Shown: positions 36,087-46,337 of the stretch, piece after piece | How the letters are laid out: each line of letters begins with the position of its first letter | Position numbering within the stretch: the stretch's first letter is position 1 | Origin: Salinivibrio sp. ES.052 | GTDB lineage: Bacteria > Pseudomonadota > Gammaproteobacteria > Enterobacterales > Vibrionaceae | Assembly: GCF_900141775.1 (NCBI RefSeq) | Contig: NZ_FSRI01000001.1 | Location: 776,251 to 840,250, forward strand | Length of the DNA: 64,000 nt | Direction of reading: 5' to 3' | Program-made: the position numbers and the translations under genes | The notes under the pieces: generated by a model | The model's input: only the letters and a program-made list of their open reading frames with translations | Told to the model about the DNA's origin: nothing | Database searches by the model: none

Positions 36087-37028
36087 TTACTCCTCCAACG
36101 GTTTTTGAAAGTCTTTGAGCGCATCGAGGTGACGCTTGGTGGTCGCAATGGCACGACGAGCCCCTTGTCGGGAAGCCGTGTTATCGAGCGTGAGCGAGGC
36201 AATGATAGCGTCATGCATTACCACATAATCCGAGAGGGCAAGATCTAGTCGTGCGAAGTGGGCTTCCAGCCCGAGTAGCTTTTGCTTGATGAGATAGCCA
36301 TGATGGTACGCCTTAAGTCGCTGATCATAAGAGGTATGCAGAGTGACACAGCGCGTCTCGTGACTTTGCTGGCAGCGATTTGGATTGTTCAGCAGTTGCA
36401 TACGAATCGATAAGGCTTGATTCAAAGCCACCCGCGTGGCCATTTGCCAATGCGGTAGATCTTGCCGCAGGCGAGCAATGGTTTGTTGTATCACCGGTTG
36501 CCCCGCCTCCATGACTGCACGTAACTGTCGATGGCGAGACGTTTCGGTCAATGCGCGGCCGAGCGCATTGATGCCGGTTGAGACGATTGAGATATCGGCT
36601 TCTTCAATCCCTCCTATATCACGAACAAAAGGGTTATCGGTGAGAGAGGTCAGGGTGTCATGTAATTGCTCAGCCTCCTGGTCGATTCGCGCATTGTGCC
36701 CGTCTGATGCCAGTGCGTAGAGGAGATTGGCGTAGCGAGTCAGATCGGTTAGGGCTTGTTGTTGCCCCGAATGTTCAATGGCCGTGATGGCGAGATCGGA
36801 AGCCGGGATCCCATCGCGTACTGCGCGCGATAGAATGGCGTCGACACGCGCTTGTTCCGCAGAGCGGTAGACAGATGCTAAGGCGTGATGGACGCTGACT
36901 GCCTGCGTCGCATAGTCTTTGACCCGTTGCTTCGATGACAGGGATGTGCATCCTGCCAAGATGATGAAAGCGGCAACCATCATAAGACAACGAAATCTTG
37001 TCAGTGCAGAGGGAAAAGGTGTTTTCAT
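36087..37028 (-). CDS. Uncharacterised helical lipoprotein
   Basis: ATG 37028 gives a 313-residue protein with a lipoprotein signal peptide; the lipobox is LAGC (cysteine about residue 27). A GTG six codons further upstream is possible. The mature part is largely helical, rich in Ala, Leu, Gln and Arg, and contains several paired helices (VHHALASVYRSAEQARVDAI, QPVIQQTIARLRQDL) and two cysteines in NRCQQSHETRC that could form a disulfide in the periplasm. I do not recognise the family. It forms a two-gene unit with the 109-residue protein. Confidence 0.75.
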   Translation of the reverse strand: MKTPFPSALTRFRCLMMVAAFIILAGCTSLSSKQRVKDYATQAVSVHHALASVYRSAEQARVDAILSRAVRDGIPASDLAITAIEHSGQQQALTDLTRYANLLYALASDGHNARIDQEAEQLHDTLTSLTDNPFVRDIGGIEEADISIVSTGINALGRALTETSRHRQLRAVMEAGQPVIQQTIARLRQDLPHWQMATRVALNQALSIRMQLLNNPNRCQQSHETRCVTLHTSYDQRLKAYHHGYLIKQKLLGLEAHFARLDLALSDYVVMHDAIIASLTLDNTASRQGARRAIATTKRHLDALKDFQKPLEE

Positions 37029-37184
37029 GTTAGTGCGATCATCCACAGATCAATAAAACTTAATGAAGTGTGGCTGCTGCGTGGTGATTATAAATGCAAA
37101 GAAAGGCTTTTTATTGAATGTGGCATCAATAGCAACAAGTGGTGAAATTGATTTCTTTATTTATTACATAAAAGTGAGGGGTAT

Positions 37185-37220
37185 AAAAAACGCCTTGTCA
37201 TCGCAGTGGGCGACAAGGCG
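37185..37220 (-). terminator. Rho-independent terminator after csiV
   Basis: On the minus strand CGCCTTGTC pairs with GACAAGGCG around a 12-nt loop and is followed by TTTTTT. Confidence 0.85.
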
Positions 37221-37244
37221 GTTATCAGGCATCCGTTGGTGTGG

Positions 37245-38108
37245 CTAGTTTGCTTTACGTACTTGAATAATCATTCCCATCATGGGGTTATCCAAATAAT
37301 GGGTCTCACCACTGCGCATCCGGCGCTTGTGGGTAAAGCCATAAGGCTGTAAAAAACGCTCAATATGGTACTGTTTCTGTACTTTTTGCAGACCCGCAAC
37401 TTGAACCTCTTCGTTCTGATTAACTGGCGCGTCCGCTGTTTGTAACGGCATGTCAATAATGCCTTCAACGAGGGCTCGACGTTCACTGGGTTGGCGCAAG
37501 ATCATATCGGCTTCGACAAACAAATAGTGTTGAACGTACACGCGCAATGTACCATCCAGTTCAAATAATCCCTGAGTCGCAGAAGAGGGCGCTGATAAGT
37601 TTTCTTCTTCCCAACTTGCCTTTGTTAAACCGTCAGATGTTGTTTTGTCCGGCTGAGGGCGGGCTTTGATAGGGGTCCCGTCGGTATAAAAGCGATCGCT
37701 GAAGTCTTGTCCTGCCGTTACGCGTAATAAGGGCAGCGCTGAACGACCGCTGTCATCTTGGCGCCAAGCGACGTGAACCATGGGAGTAAAACCGGCATGG
37801 TTGGCGAGTTTATTGTAGGCATTATTTAATTGCCATTGGCTCTTTGGTAGCGGCGTTAAGCCAGCACTTTGTAGTGCACGTTGGCGCGTCACCGAGATCG
37901 CGTTTTGTACCTTGAGCGCTTCGGCTTGCGGTGGCCAGTTCTCTTGCACACTGGCAGGATCTTGATTGCGCTTAAAGACGATAAGCTCGACATCATAAAG
38001 CCGTTTGGCCCAAACCGGTTGGCTTAATGAAAGCAGCAATAACACCATAAGTCCTTTAAGGCCTGTGGTTGAGCGCCAATCTTTAGTGGGGCGTTGATGA
38101 TTTCTCAC
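37245..38108 (-). CDS. csiV: CsiV-type cell-shape integrity protein
   Basis: This 287-residue exported protein has a signal peptide (about 15-34, ending QPVWA) and mature start KRLYDVELIVFKR, the mark of the CsiV family. In Vibrio cholerae, CsiV binds peptidoglycan and is needed for LpoA/PBP1a-dependent wall synthesis. C-terminal blocks are LRVYVQHYLFVEADMILRQP and TKRRMRSGETHYLDNP-like sequence. The start is GTG 38108, with GGAG 7 nt upstream. It lies 80 nt downstream of mfd, the arrangement found in vibrios, which supports a Vibrionaceae source. Confidence 0.88.
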   Translation of the reverse strand: MRNHQRPTKDWRSTTGLKGLMVLLLLSLSQPVWAKRLYDVELIVFKRNQDPASVQENWPPQAEALKVQNAISVTRQRALQSAGLTPLPKSQWQLNNAYNKLANHAGFTPMVHVAWRQDDSGRSALPLLRVTAGQDFSDRFYTDGTPIKARPQPDKTTSDGLTKASWEEENLSAPSSATQGLFELDGTLRVYVQHYLFVEADMILRQPSERRALVEGIIDMPLQTADAPVNQNEEVQVAGLQKVQKQYHIERFLQPYGFTHKRRMRSGETHYLDNPMMGMIIQVRKAN

Positions 38109-38188
38109 TGGTTACTCCATTTTTAGTGACAAGCGATGAGGGTGTCGCTTGTCACTTTGGTTTGGCAAAAGCCTGATTTGCAGACGCG

Positions 38189-41100
38189 CTAGGCGACTAA
38201 CTGATGGCTCGAAAATTGAGTCAACAGCTCATCAATAAAGTTCATTCGCTCCCGGCGATCGGTAAGGGATTCCACAAACTTTATTTTAGTTGGTCCATCG
38301 AATTTAAATTTGTCTGGGCGTGATTGTAACAGCCCAACCAAAAATCCGGGATCAATTTGCGCGTTATCATGGAACTCCACCATGCCACCGCGTTCGCTGG
38401 CTTCGATCTTTTTCACCCCTAAACTGGCAGCGCGTATCTTGAGTTGCTGGATATGGAGTAGATTTTTGGCGGCATCCGGGAGCAATCCAAAGCGATCGAT
38501 GAGCTCCACTTGGAGTTCATTAATATCATTGTTGGATTTCGCGCTGGCGATACGTTTGTACATCGACAAGCGCATATTAATGTCCGGAATATAGTCATCG
38601 GGCAAGAGCGCAGGGAGACGTAGCTCAATATCGGTTTGCTCGTTGAGCAGGGCATCGAGGCTTGGCTCTTTGCCTTCTTTTAAAGCTTCAACGGCTTGCT
38701 CTAGCATATCCATATAAAGGGTAAAGCCAATGGATTGGATTTGACCGCTCTGCTCATCTCCCAGCAATTCCCCGGCACCACGTATTTCTAAATCTTGGGT
38801 CGCGAGGGTAAAACCGGCCCCCAAATCTTCGAGTGATGCAATTGCTTCGAGTCGTTTAACCGCATCCTTCGTCATGCGTTTTGGGTGTGGCGTCAGTAAA
38901 TAGGCATAGGCTTGGTGGTGCGAACGGCCAACACGGCCACGCAATTGGTGGAGCTGCGCCAAGCCAAAGTGATCGGCGCGATCAATGATAATGGTGTTGG
39001 CCGAAGGGATATCAATGCCGGTTTCGATAATGGTGGTACACACCAGTACATTGTACTTTTGGTGATAGAAATCACTCATGATCTTTTCCAGCTCACGCTC
39101 TCGCATTTGACCATGTGCAACGGATACCCGTGCCTCGGGGATCATGTCGCTGATGTCGTTAGCCGTTTTCTCTATCGTATCAATGTCATTGTGCAAAAAG
39201 TACACTTGCCCACCGCGCATGATTTCGCGCAGCAGCGACTCTTTGATCAGGTTGTCTTCGCGTTCGCGGACAAACGTCTTCACCGCTAAGCGACGTGAAG
39301 GCGGCGTGGCAATAATCGACAGATCACGCATCCCGCTCATCGCCATGTTGAGTGTCCGTGGGATGGGGGTGGCGGTGAGCGTGAGAATATCAACATTGGC
39401 ACGCATGGCTTTGATTTTCTCTTTTTGACGAACGCCAAAACGGTGTTCCTCATCCACGATGAGTAAGCCGAGATCCCGTAAGGAGACATCCGACTGCAAC
39501 AGCTTGTGGGTTCCAATCAAGATATCGACTTTACCTTCAGCACAATCGGCCAAGATGGCCTTTTGCTCTTTCGCAGATTTAAAGCGCGACAGTACTTCCA
39601 CGCGCACAGGTAGGTTAGCGAAGCGATCTCTAAAGTTTTCAAAATGCTGCTGAGCGAGCAAGGTGGTCGGGACTAAAACGGCGACTTGCTTGCTATTATT
39701 GACGGCAAGGAATGCCGCTCGCATGGCCACTTCTGTTTTGCCAAAGCCCACATCACCGCAGACCAAGCGATCCATGGCGATAGGACGGCACATGTCTGAA
39801 AGCACGGCATTGATAGCTTGTGACTGGTCCGTTGTTTCTTCAAACGGGAACGTGGCCCGGAACGATTGATAGGCCTCTTTATCGTGTTTGAAGGCAAAGC
39901 CGGGCTTGGTTTCTCGTTTGGCATAAACATCAAGAAGCTCGGCGGCCACATCACGGACTTTTTCTGCTGCACGACGGCGGGCTTTTTCCCACGCTTCACC
40001 GCCCAGTTTATGTAATGGCGTAGACTCTTCCGCTCCACCCGAATAGCGGCTGATTAAATGGAGTGCACCAACTGGGACATACAATTTGGCTCCCTGTCGG
40101 TACTCGAGAGTCATGTACTCGGTTTTTAGGCCACCGGCTTCGAGTGTTTGCAACCCTTGATAACGTCCAATCCCATGTTCTAAATGCACCACTGGTTGGC
40201 CTGGCTTGAGCTCTGCCAAGCTGCGGATCACCGCATCATTACTGACGGTTTGTTTGCGTTTATCCCGGCGGCGTTGTTGTACCGCGCGTTCACCAAACAT
40301 GTCGCTTTCGCAAATGAGTGCAAATTGGCGCTGGTTATCGATGAAACCTTGATCCACGGGCCCAATGATTAAGCTAAAGCGGCCGGATTGTGATAGTGCT
40401 TCGGGTAAACTGCTGGCCACCATAGGGCGGATTTTCGCTTGCGCAAGCAGATCAAGCAGCGCCTCACGACGACCTTCTGATTCGACCGAGAAAACCAGAT
40501 TGCCGCTAAATGATTCGCTAAATTGGCGCAATGCGGCCAGCGGCTCTTTGGCCTGATGATTCACGGTTAGTGATGGCAGTGGCGAGATATCAAGGTTCTC
40601 TCTCCCTACCTTTTCAGTGACGCTGTCACTTTCAAGCTTTAAGCGTGGGTAGTTTTTGAGTGTGGCGAACAGTGTGTCTTTGCTCAGCCATAGCGCATCT
40701 GGAGGAAGCAGTGGACGAAGAGGATCGACGCGGCGCTGGTCATAGCGAGTGGCAACATCTGCTTGAAAGTGGCTGACAGCCGCATCAATATCGCCAACCG
40801 ATAACACCAGTGTGTTGTCGGGCAAATAGTCGAACAAGGTTTCTGTTTGCTCAAAAAACAGTGGTAACCAATATTCAATGCCAGCGGGCCACGTTTTTTT
40901 ACTGACTTGTTGGTAAATGGATTCAGGCTCTCGCCGTGCTTCAAAGTGTTCACGGAAACGGCCGCGAAAGTACTCGACGGCGGCATCGTCAGTGGGAAAC
41001 TCATGGGCTGGCAGTAATTGGATCTGCGTGAGTTCACCGGTTGAGCGCTGGTTTTCAGGGTCAAATTGGCGAATGGTATCGACTTCATCGTCAAAAAAAT

Positions 41101-41653
41101 CAATGCGATAAGGCTCGTCGCTTCCCATTGGGAACAAATCAAGAATTGAGCCGCGGCTAGCAAATTCACCGTGCTCCATGACTTGATCAACATGGCGATA
41201 CCCAGCATCAGTGAGCTGATCGCGCAGCTTTTCAAGCGAGAGGATATCGCCTTTTTTCACCATTAATGCATGTTGGTGCAAAAATTGTCTGGGCGTCACC
41301 CGTTGCAGTGCGGTGCTTGCTGGTGCGATTAAAACTCCAGTTTGCTGATGCGGCAATTGATACAGGCAGGATAGGCGCGCCGATATAATATCCTGATGTG
41401 GGGAAAAGCTGTCGTAAGGCAAGGTCTCCCAATCAGGGAACAGATCGCAATGGCCTTGGGTAAATTGACGGATCGCCGGCTGCAATCGGACGGCCGTTTG
41501 GTTATCAGGCACCAATAGAAAAACCGGGCCGGTGTGCTGCTGGACAAGGGTGGCAATGGCGAGCGGTAAGGCTGCCCCTGATAGATTACCGAGTTGTTTA
41601 ACGTCGCCTGGCCCCGTTGGCAGGGTGAATGCGTAAAGAGGTTGTTGGGTCAT
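38189..41653 (-). CDS. mfd: Transcription-repair coupling factor
   Basis: This 1154-residue DNA translocase removes stalled RNA polymerase at lesions and recruits UvrA. Order of parts: N-terminal UvrB-like module (to about 350), polymerase-interacting domain with VVHLEHGIGRYQGL (about 490), helicase motor with Walker A GDVGFGKTEVAMRAA (about 640), DEEHRFG, TATPIPRTLNMA, TTIIETGIDIPSANT and QLRGRVGRS, and a C-terminal domain (from about 1000). Length is like that of E. coli (1148). The frame is intact. Its start lies 4 nt past the PilZ-like gene, so both are one transcript. Confidence 0.96.
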   Translation of the reverse strand: MTQQPLYAFTLPTGPGDVKQLGNLSGAALPLAIATLVQQHTGPVFLLVPDNQTAVRLQPAIRQFTQGHCDLFPDWETLPYDSFSPHQDIISARLSCLYQLPHQQTGVLIAPASTALQRVTPRQFLHQHALMVKKGDILSLEKLRDQLTDAGYRHVDQVMEHGEFASRGSILDLFPMGSDEPYRIDFFDDEVDTIRQFDPENQRSTGELTQIQLLPAHEFPTDDAAVEYFRGRFREHFEARREPESIYQQVSKKTWPAGIEYWLPLFFEQTETLFDYLPDNTLVLSVGDIDAAVSHFQADVATRYDQRRVDPLRPLLPPDALWLSKDTLFATLKNYPRLKLESDSVTEKVGRENLDISPLPSLTVNHQAKEPLAALRQFSESFSGNLVFSVESEGRREALLDLLAQAKIRPMVASSLPEALSQSGRFSLIIGPVDQGFIDNQRQFALICESDMFGERAVQQRRRDKRKQTVSNDAVIRSLAELKPGQPVVHLEHGIGRYQGLQTLEAGGLKTEYMTLEYRQGAKLYVPVGALHLISRYSGGAEESTPLHKLGGEAWEKARRRAAEKVRDVAAELLDVYAKRETKPGFAFKHDKEAYQSFRATFPFEETTDQSQAINAVLSDMCRPIAMDRLVCGDVGFGKTEVAMRAAFLAVNNSKQVAVLVPTTLLAQQHFENFRDRFANLPVRVEVLSRFKSAKEQKAILADCAEGKVDILIGTHKLLQSDVSLRDLGLLIVDEEHRFGVRQKEKIKAMRANVDILTLTATPIPRTLNMAMSGMRDLSIIATPPSRRLAVKTFVREREDNLIKESLLREIMRGGQVYFLHNDIDTIEKTANDISDMIPEARVSVAHGQMRERELEKIMSDFYHQKYNVLVCTTIIETGIDIPSANTIIIDRADHFGLAQLHQLRGRVGRSHHQAYAYLLTPHPKRMTKDAVKRLEAIASLEDLGAGFTLATQDLEIRGAGELLGDEQSGQIQSIGFTLYMDMLEQAVEALKEGKEPSLDALLNEQTDIELRLPALLPDDYIPDINMRLSMYKRIASAKSNNDINELQVELIDRFGLLPDAAKNLLHIQQLKIRAASLGVKKIEASERGGMVEFHDNAQIDPGFLVGLLQSRPDKFKFDGPTKIKFVESLTDRRERMNFIDELLTQFSSHQLVA

Positions 41654-41657
41654 GAGT

Positions 41658-42251
41658 TTAACTGCTTGATTGTTTTCGGTTTTGTGCGCGTTTTTTTAGG
41701 AGTTTTTGCTGATGATGTAAGGCGGCACGAATGAGCGTATCTCGATCTTCTTCCAGTAACCGTGTGTACTGGATTTGGATCAAATGTTTTGGCTGATTTT
41801 TATCGCTGTCAGCATGCGGCTCACATCCGGTAACCACGCCATAGCAGTAGATTGCTGTGGGTGGATAATCGAGAAAGATCTTCACACGGGCGTGAGCCCC
41901 GATTTCTAGTGGTGGTTGGCTAAGATATGAAAAGCTACTGGCCCCAAAAGCATGAGTAATAAAGCGATGAGAGGGATGATCTTCATGACTTAGCATGTAG
42001 CCCATCATCAGAGTGATTTTTTCGTTTTGTGCTTGTAAAACGCGGAACAATGCTGAGGCGTTATCTGGTTCGACAGCATGTAAGTCTTTTTCTACATCGG
42101 CGTCGAGCTGGCCGCATTGGCTGGCTAAGCGAAATGGCGCAGGGATCTCTGCCATAAATCCATCCGCGTCCGGCTGCGGTTGATTATCTGCGAGTGGCTC
42201 AACATTAATACGAATTGCCGCTCGCACAGAAAAATATTCGTCTTGGCTCAT
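41658..42251 (-). CDS. PilZ-like domain protein
   Basis: This 197-residue cytoplasmic protein is encoded directly ahead of mfd. The N-terminus has YFSVRAAIRINVEPL, which resembles the first half of a PilZ c-di-GMP site, but the second half (D/N-x-S-x-x-G) is not evident, so it may be a non-binding or xPilZ-like form. The C-terminal part has beta strands (ARVKIFLDYPPTAIYCYGVV) followed by a basic tail. The first in-frame codon, GTG 42254, is followed at once by ATG 42251, which I prefer. The assignment rests on memory of vibrio mfd neighbours and weak motif evidence. Confidence 0.6.
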   Translation of the reverse strand: MSQDEYFSVRAAIRINVEPLADNQPQPDADGFMAEIPAPFRLASQCGQLDADVEKDLHAVEPDNASALFRVLQAQNEKITLMMGYMLSHEDHPSHRFITHAFGASSFSYLSQPPLEIGAHARVKIFLDYPPTAIYCYGVVTGCEPHADSDKNQPKHLIQIQYTRLLEEDRDTLIRAALHHQQKLLKKRAQNRKQSSS

Positions 42252-42446
42252 CACTGTGCCTTACATTGCAGTTGTATTAATGATTATCACGCACCCGTCG
42301 CGAGAGGTAAAGGTTATAGACACTTTCTTCATCGGGCGGGACTTGTGTCTTGGTTGTCATCTCGGGTTAAATGCAGCGGTTAACTTGGCGAGCATCTATT
42401 GGACAGGTATGCTTGCAGCGAATCAAAACAATCAGCTAGGTGCGCT

Positions 42447-43634
42447 ATGTATCAACCTTTGTCGGTGTTTATTGGCCTGCGTTATCTACGTGGCCGATCA
42501 GCCGATCGCTTTGGGCGTTTTGTCTCGTCAATGTCCACCGCGGGGATCGCGATTGGCGTGTTGGCGCTGATCACTGTGTCGTCCGTGATGAATGGCTTTG
42601 AAGCTCAACTCAAAGGCCGAATATTAGGGGTGTTACCCCATGTTATTATCGCTAATGGCCAGTCAGAGCCGTCTCAGGCATCGATAGCGCAATGGCCACA
42701 TGTTATGGATACGGCACCGATACAAACCACTGACGCGGTGATTCAGAGCCGAACAGGTTTGAGTGCTGGCTTGCTTGAGGGCATTGATCCAGAGGCGAAT
42801 GAGCCATTGGCCTCGCACCTATTACAAGGCGATATATCGGCGCTGCGCAGCGGGGATTACAAGCTGATGATTGGCCGCAGTATGGCGTCTGAACTGCAGT
42901 TACGTATGGGTGACTCAGTCCGAGTCATGGTGACGAGCGCCAGTCGTTTTACGCCCATTGGCCGGATCCCCGCGCAGCGATTATTTACTGTTGCCGGAAT
43001 TTTTCATACTGGTACGGACGTCGATAGCCAGTTAATGCTTGCCAATATTGACGATGTGGCAAGGCTGAGTGGTATCGCACCGGCTCAAGCTAACGACTTA
43101 CGTCTGTTTCTCGATGACCCCTTTGCCATCACCCAGCTGAAACAGAAGGCGGATCTTGCGACTTGGACAGACTGGCGCCGTTGGCGTGGCGAACTCTTTC
43201 AAGCGGTAAAAATGGAAAAAAACATGATGAGTTTGATGCTAAGCCTGATCATTATTGTGGCGGCGTTTAACATTATTTCTGCGCTTATTATGGTGGTGAT
43301 GGAGAAGCAATCAGAAGTGGCCATTCTAAAAACCCTAGGCATGCAGGATCGAGACATTGTTGCTGTCTTTGTTGCTCAAGGCAGTTTAAGTGGGGTGTTG
43401 GGCGCAGCGGTGGGTGGTTTGCTCGGTGTGCTCTGTTCTTTTTATATCAATGAAATTATGGCTGTTTTTGGTGTAAATTTGTTGGGTGACGGCTTGGCAT
43501 TACCCGTGGTGGTTAATCCTTTTCATGTGGCCATGGTTTTAAGCTTAGCTGTATTGCTAAGTGTTTTGGCGACCTTATTTCCTGCGTTTAAAGCGGCATC
43601 TGTTCACCCTGCTGAGGCACTGCGTTATGAGTAA
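42447..43634 (+). CDS. lolC: Lipoprotein-releasing ABC permease LolC
   Basis: This 395-residue inner-membrane subunit of LolCDE releases outer-membrane lipoproteins to the carrier LolA. It has the MacB-like layout: one N-terminal helix (about 25-45), a large periplasmic domain, then three helices near the C-terminus. [36 protein letters not shown] and [15 protein letters not shown] are the conserved blocks. The ATG at 42447 starts [14 protein letters not shown], the family N-terminus; a longer frame from 42399 is not supported. It overlaps lolD by 8 nt. Confidence 0.94.
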   Translation: MYQPLSVFIGLRYLRGRSADRFGRFVSSMSTAGIAIGVLALITVSSVMNGFEAQLKGRILGVLPHVIIANGQSEPSQASIAQWPHVMDTAPIQTTDAVIQSRTGLSAGLLEGIDPEANEPLASHLLQGDISALRSGDYKLMIGRSMASELQLRMGDSVRVMVTSASRFTPIGRIPAQRLFTVAGIFHTGTDVDSQLMLANIDDVARLSGIAPAQANDLRLFLDDPFAITQLKQKADLATWTDWRRWRGELFQAVKMEKNMMSLMLSLIIIVAAFNIISALIMVVMEKQSEVAILKTLGMQDRDIVAVFVAQGSLSGVLGAAVGGLLGVLCSFYINEIMAVFGVNLLGDGLALPVVVNPFHVAMVLSLAVLLSVLATLFPAFKAASVHPAEALRYE

Positions 43635-44316
43635 ATCTTTGTTGTCCTGTCACCGTGTCAGTAAAACCTATCAAGAAGGCGGGCTGTCGACGTGTGTGTT
43701 AAACCAGGTGTCACTGACCATTGCGCCGGGTGAGCTAGTGGCGATTGTGGGCTCATCCGGCTCGGGCAAGAGCACCTTATTACATACGCTTGGGACGCTT
43801 GATGCGCCGAGCGAAGGGGATGTGTGGATCGAGGATGAGTTGGTGAGTGCAATGTCAGCGACCCAGCAAGCTACTCTGCGAAATCAAACGTTGGGGTTTG
43901 TTTATCAATTCCATCACCTACTCGCGGATTTCACGGCACTGGAAAATGTCATGATGCCTCTGCTCATCAACAAAGTCAGTCATAAAGAGGCATCTGCGCA
44001 AGCCACTGCGATGTTAACAGCGGTGGGGGTTGGGCATCGACTTAGCCATCGTCCTTCTGAATTATCCGGAGGGGAGCGTCAGCGTGTGGCGTTTGCACGT
44101 GCGCTGGTGAATGAGCCGAAGCTAGTATTAGCCGATGAGCCAACGGGTAACTTAGACCATGCGACGGCGTTGGAAATCTATGACTTGATGCGAGAGCTAA
44201 ACGCGAAGCATGACATTGCCTTTTTAGTGGTCACGCATGATAGCGAATTGGCGGCAAAGCTCGATCGCCAAGTCATGATGCAAGATGGCAACCTGGTTGT
44301 TCAGGAGGCATCATGA
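43627..44316 (+). CDS. lolD: Lipoprotein-releasing ABC ATPase LolD
   Basis: This 229-residue ATPase powers LolCDE. Walker [10 protein letters not shown] is at about residues 43-51, the Q-loop in [10 protein letters not shown], signature [15 protein letters not shown], Walker [12 protein letters not shown], and switch VVTHD. The start ATG 43627 lies inside the end of lolC; an upstream in-frame start (43561) would only add shadow sequence of lolC. It overlaps lolE by 4 nt (ATGA), giving a translationally coupled lolCDE operon. Confidence 0.96.
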   Translation: MSKSLLSCHRVSKTYQEGGLSTCVLNQVSLTIAPGELVAIVGSSGSGKSTLLHTLGTLDAPSEGDVWIEDELVSAMSATQQATLRNQTLGFVYQFHHLLADFTALENVMMPLLINKVSHKEASAQATAMLTAVGVGHRLSHRPSELSGGERQRVAFARALVNEPKLVLADEPTGNLDHATALEIYDLMRELNAKHDIAFLVVTHDSELAAKLDRQVMMQDGNLVVQEAS

Positions 44317-45551
44317 GGCCCTTATCTTTGGCGATAGGGCGTCGTTTTAGTCGGGCTCGGCAACGAAATCGCTTAGTGTCGTTTATTTCTCTCTCGTCGG
44401 TGATAGGCATTGCGGTGGGGGTCATGGTGATCATTGTTGGTTTATCGGCCATGAACGGGTTTGAACGTGAACTTAATCAACGTGTACTGTCAGTTGTGCC
44501 TCATGCGCAAGTGTTTGGGGTTAATGGCCCTATTGATAACTGGCAGCAAGTACAAAGACAAAGTGAGCAGCATCCACAGGTGGAGGCGGCGGCGCCTTAC
44601 GTTGAACTCACCGTACTGATGGAGCATGGTAGTGCCTTAAAACCCGCACAAATTCGCGCGGTGGATCCGATGTCCGAACAAGCCGTCAGTCGTATTGGTG
44701 AATATATCGATGGGGGGTGGGAAAGTTTGCAACCCGGTCAATCCAGCCTCGTGCTTGGCCAAGGTATCGCATCACAACTAGGAGTCAGTCAGGGAGACTG
44801 GCTCACGGTGATGGTGCCGGCGACAGATAGCAGTCTGCACCTACGTGCTCCTAAACGAGTGAGAATGCAAGTCGCTGGACTATTGCGTCTGGGGGGGCAG
44901 ATCGATCATTCACTGGCATTGATGCGGCTTCAGGATGCACAAGCCATTATGGATATGGGGGCGTCGGTCACCGGTGTGTCTCTCAAGGTCTCGCCCGTTT
45001 TACAAGCTCGACACATTGTGCGTGAGGTGGGTCAAACCTTGTCGGCGTATGTATATTTAAAAGATTGGACCAGTGAATTTGGCTATCTCTATCGTGACAT
45101 ACAGTTAGTGAGAGCCATTATGTACCTCGTGATGGTATTAGTGATTGGTGTCGCTTGCTTTAACGTGGTGTCAACGTTAATGATGTCGGTGAAAGATAGG
45201 GCTGCGGATATTGCTATATTGCGCACAATGGGTGCGGATGACCGACTGATCCGGCGTATATTTATTTGGTACGGTTTGTTTTCCGGTGCGCTTGGCAGCT
45301 TAATCGGCAGTGCCTTGGGGGTGGGGATTGCGAGTCATCTCACCGCGATGTTGTCTCACGTTGAGCAGTGGATAGGGCATCGTTTTTTGTCAGGAGACGT
45401 GTATTTTATTAACTTTTTACCCAGTGAGTTACACCTGTCCGATGTGTGTCTGGTGAGTGCGACTGCGATTCTGCTTAGTTTATTGGCGGCGTGGTATCCA
45501 GCTCGTCGCGCTTGTCAGTTACAGCCGGCTGCTGTGCTCAGTGCTAAATAA
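44313..45551 (+). CDS. lolE: Lipoprotein-releasing ABC permease LolE
   Basis: This 412-residue second permease of LolCDE is homologous to LolC, with the same helix pattern: N-terminal helix near [19 protein letters not shown], a periplasmic domain (about 50-270) and three C-terminal helices. The cytoplasmic loop has [20 protein letters not shown], which contacts LolD. Its ATG overlaps the lolD stop. A strong hairpin ends the operon at 45596. Its products serve the lipoproteins LpoB, YcfL and others encoded in this window. Confidence 0.95.
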   Translation: MRPLSLAIGRRFSRARQRNRLVSFISLSSVIGIAVGVMVIIVGLSAMNGFERELNQRVLSVVPHAQVFGVNGPIDNWQQVQRQSEQHPQVEAAAPYVELTVLMEHGSALKPAQIRAVDPMSEQAVSRIGEYIDGGWESLQPGQSSLVLGQGIASQLGVSQGDWLTVMVPATDSSLHLRAPKRVRMQVAGLLRLGGQIDHSLALMRLQDAQAIMDMGASVTGVSLKVSPVLQARHIVREVGQTLSAYVYLKDWTSEFGYLYRDIQLVRAIMYLVMVLVIGVACFNVVSTLMMSVKDRAADIAILRTMGADDRLIRRIFIWYGLFSGALGSLIGSALGVGIASHLTAMLSHVEQWIGHRFLSGDVYFINFLPSELHLSDVCLVSATAILLSLLAAWYPARRACQLQPAAVLSAK

Positions 45552-45595
45552 TCGTGTTTAGTTGATAGTCACGAGATTGTGCATATCACTGAACG

Positions 45596-45626
45596 AAAAA
45601 GAGCCCGTTTGAAACGGGCTCTTTTT
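45596..45626. terminator. Bidirectional Rho-independent terminator
   Basis: A long perfect stem, AAAAAGAGCCCGTTT with GAAACGGGCTCTTTTT, stands between lolE and the convergent DUF2062 gene. Confidence 0.93.
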
Positions 45627-45750
45627 GATCTGTCTCGCCGAGACGAGGCTAGCGTTCATCACTTCTTGTCTAGCATGTATTCTGGCTCGCACTGTCGCAA
45701 ATCGGTACTTGTACGGAGATAAAAAGGTTGATTAGTCTACGTGCAGATGA

Positions 45751-46308
45751 TTATGAGGGCTTGTTCGGTTTGGGAAGCACTTCTTTGATTTTCTTGGGCA
45801 AGCGCAGCTTGCGTTTCTGCCAGCTTCTCACCACGGAATAGCGCCACAAGCCCCGGACGGTGAAATAACCGAAGACCGCTAAGATTAGCCCACTGGTCAC
45901 ACACCCCAACAAAAAAGGTGGGCCAATATGGCTCATTTGTTCTGCAAGATAATGCCACGATAACTCGAAGTGAAACGGGTAAGGCGTGGTGTTCATCATC
46001 CAGGTGCCAAGTTTATAGGCAAGGTAGAAGAGGACGGGCATGGTTATCGGGTTACTGACCCAAACCAAGGCCACGGCTAAGGGTAAGTTCACGCCAAACA
46101 GAATAGCGAGGCCGGCGGCCATGATCATTTGGCTAGGTAGCGGCACAAACGCCATAAACAGCCCTACCGCAAACGCGCCAGATGCAGAGCGCCGATTAAG
46201 GCACCACAAGTTGGGATCATGCAACAGGCTACCAAACACGCGCAGCGCCTTGTTGTCGCGCAATGCCTCACGTTTTGGCATATAGCGTTGAAAAAACTTC
46301 TTGGGCAT
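45751..46308 (-). CDS. DUF2062 membrane protein
   Basis: This 185-residue inner-membrane protein has a basic N-terminus and three to four hydrophobic helices. The DUF2062 core is visible as RSASGAFAVGLFMAFVPLPS (about 41-60), AVALVWVSNPITMPVLFYLA (about 79-98) and a C-terminal helix near 135-155, followed by a very basic cytoplasmic tail (QKRKLRLPKKIKEVLPKP). The function of the family is unknown. It is divergent from comEC, with start codons 30 nt apart, so the promoters must overlap the coding ends. Confidence 0.88.
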   Translation of the reverse strand: MPKKFFQRYMPKREALRDNKALRVFGSLLHDPNLWCLNRRSASGAFAVGLFMAFVPLPSQMIMAAGLAILFGVNLPLAVALVWVSNPITMPVLFYLAYKLGTWMMNTTPYPFHFELSWHYLAEQMSHIGPPFLLGCVTSGLILAVFGYFTVRGLWRYSVVRSWQKRKLRLPKKIKEVLPKPNKPS

Positions 46309-46337
46309 ACCTGCTTACATTACCTGGAAATTATGCG

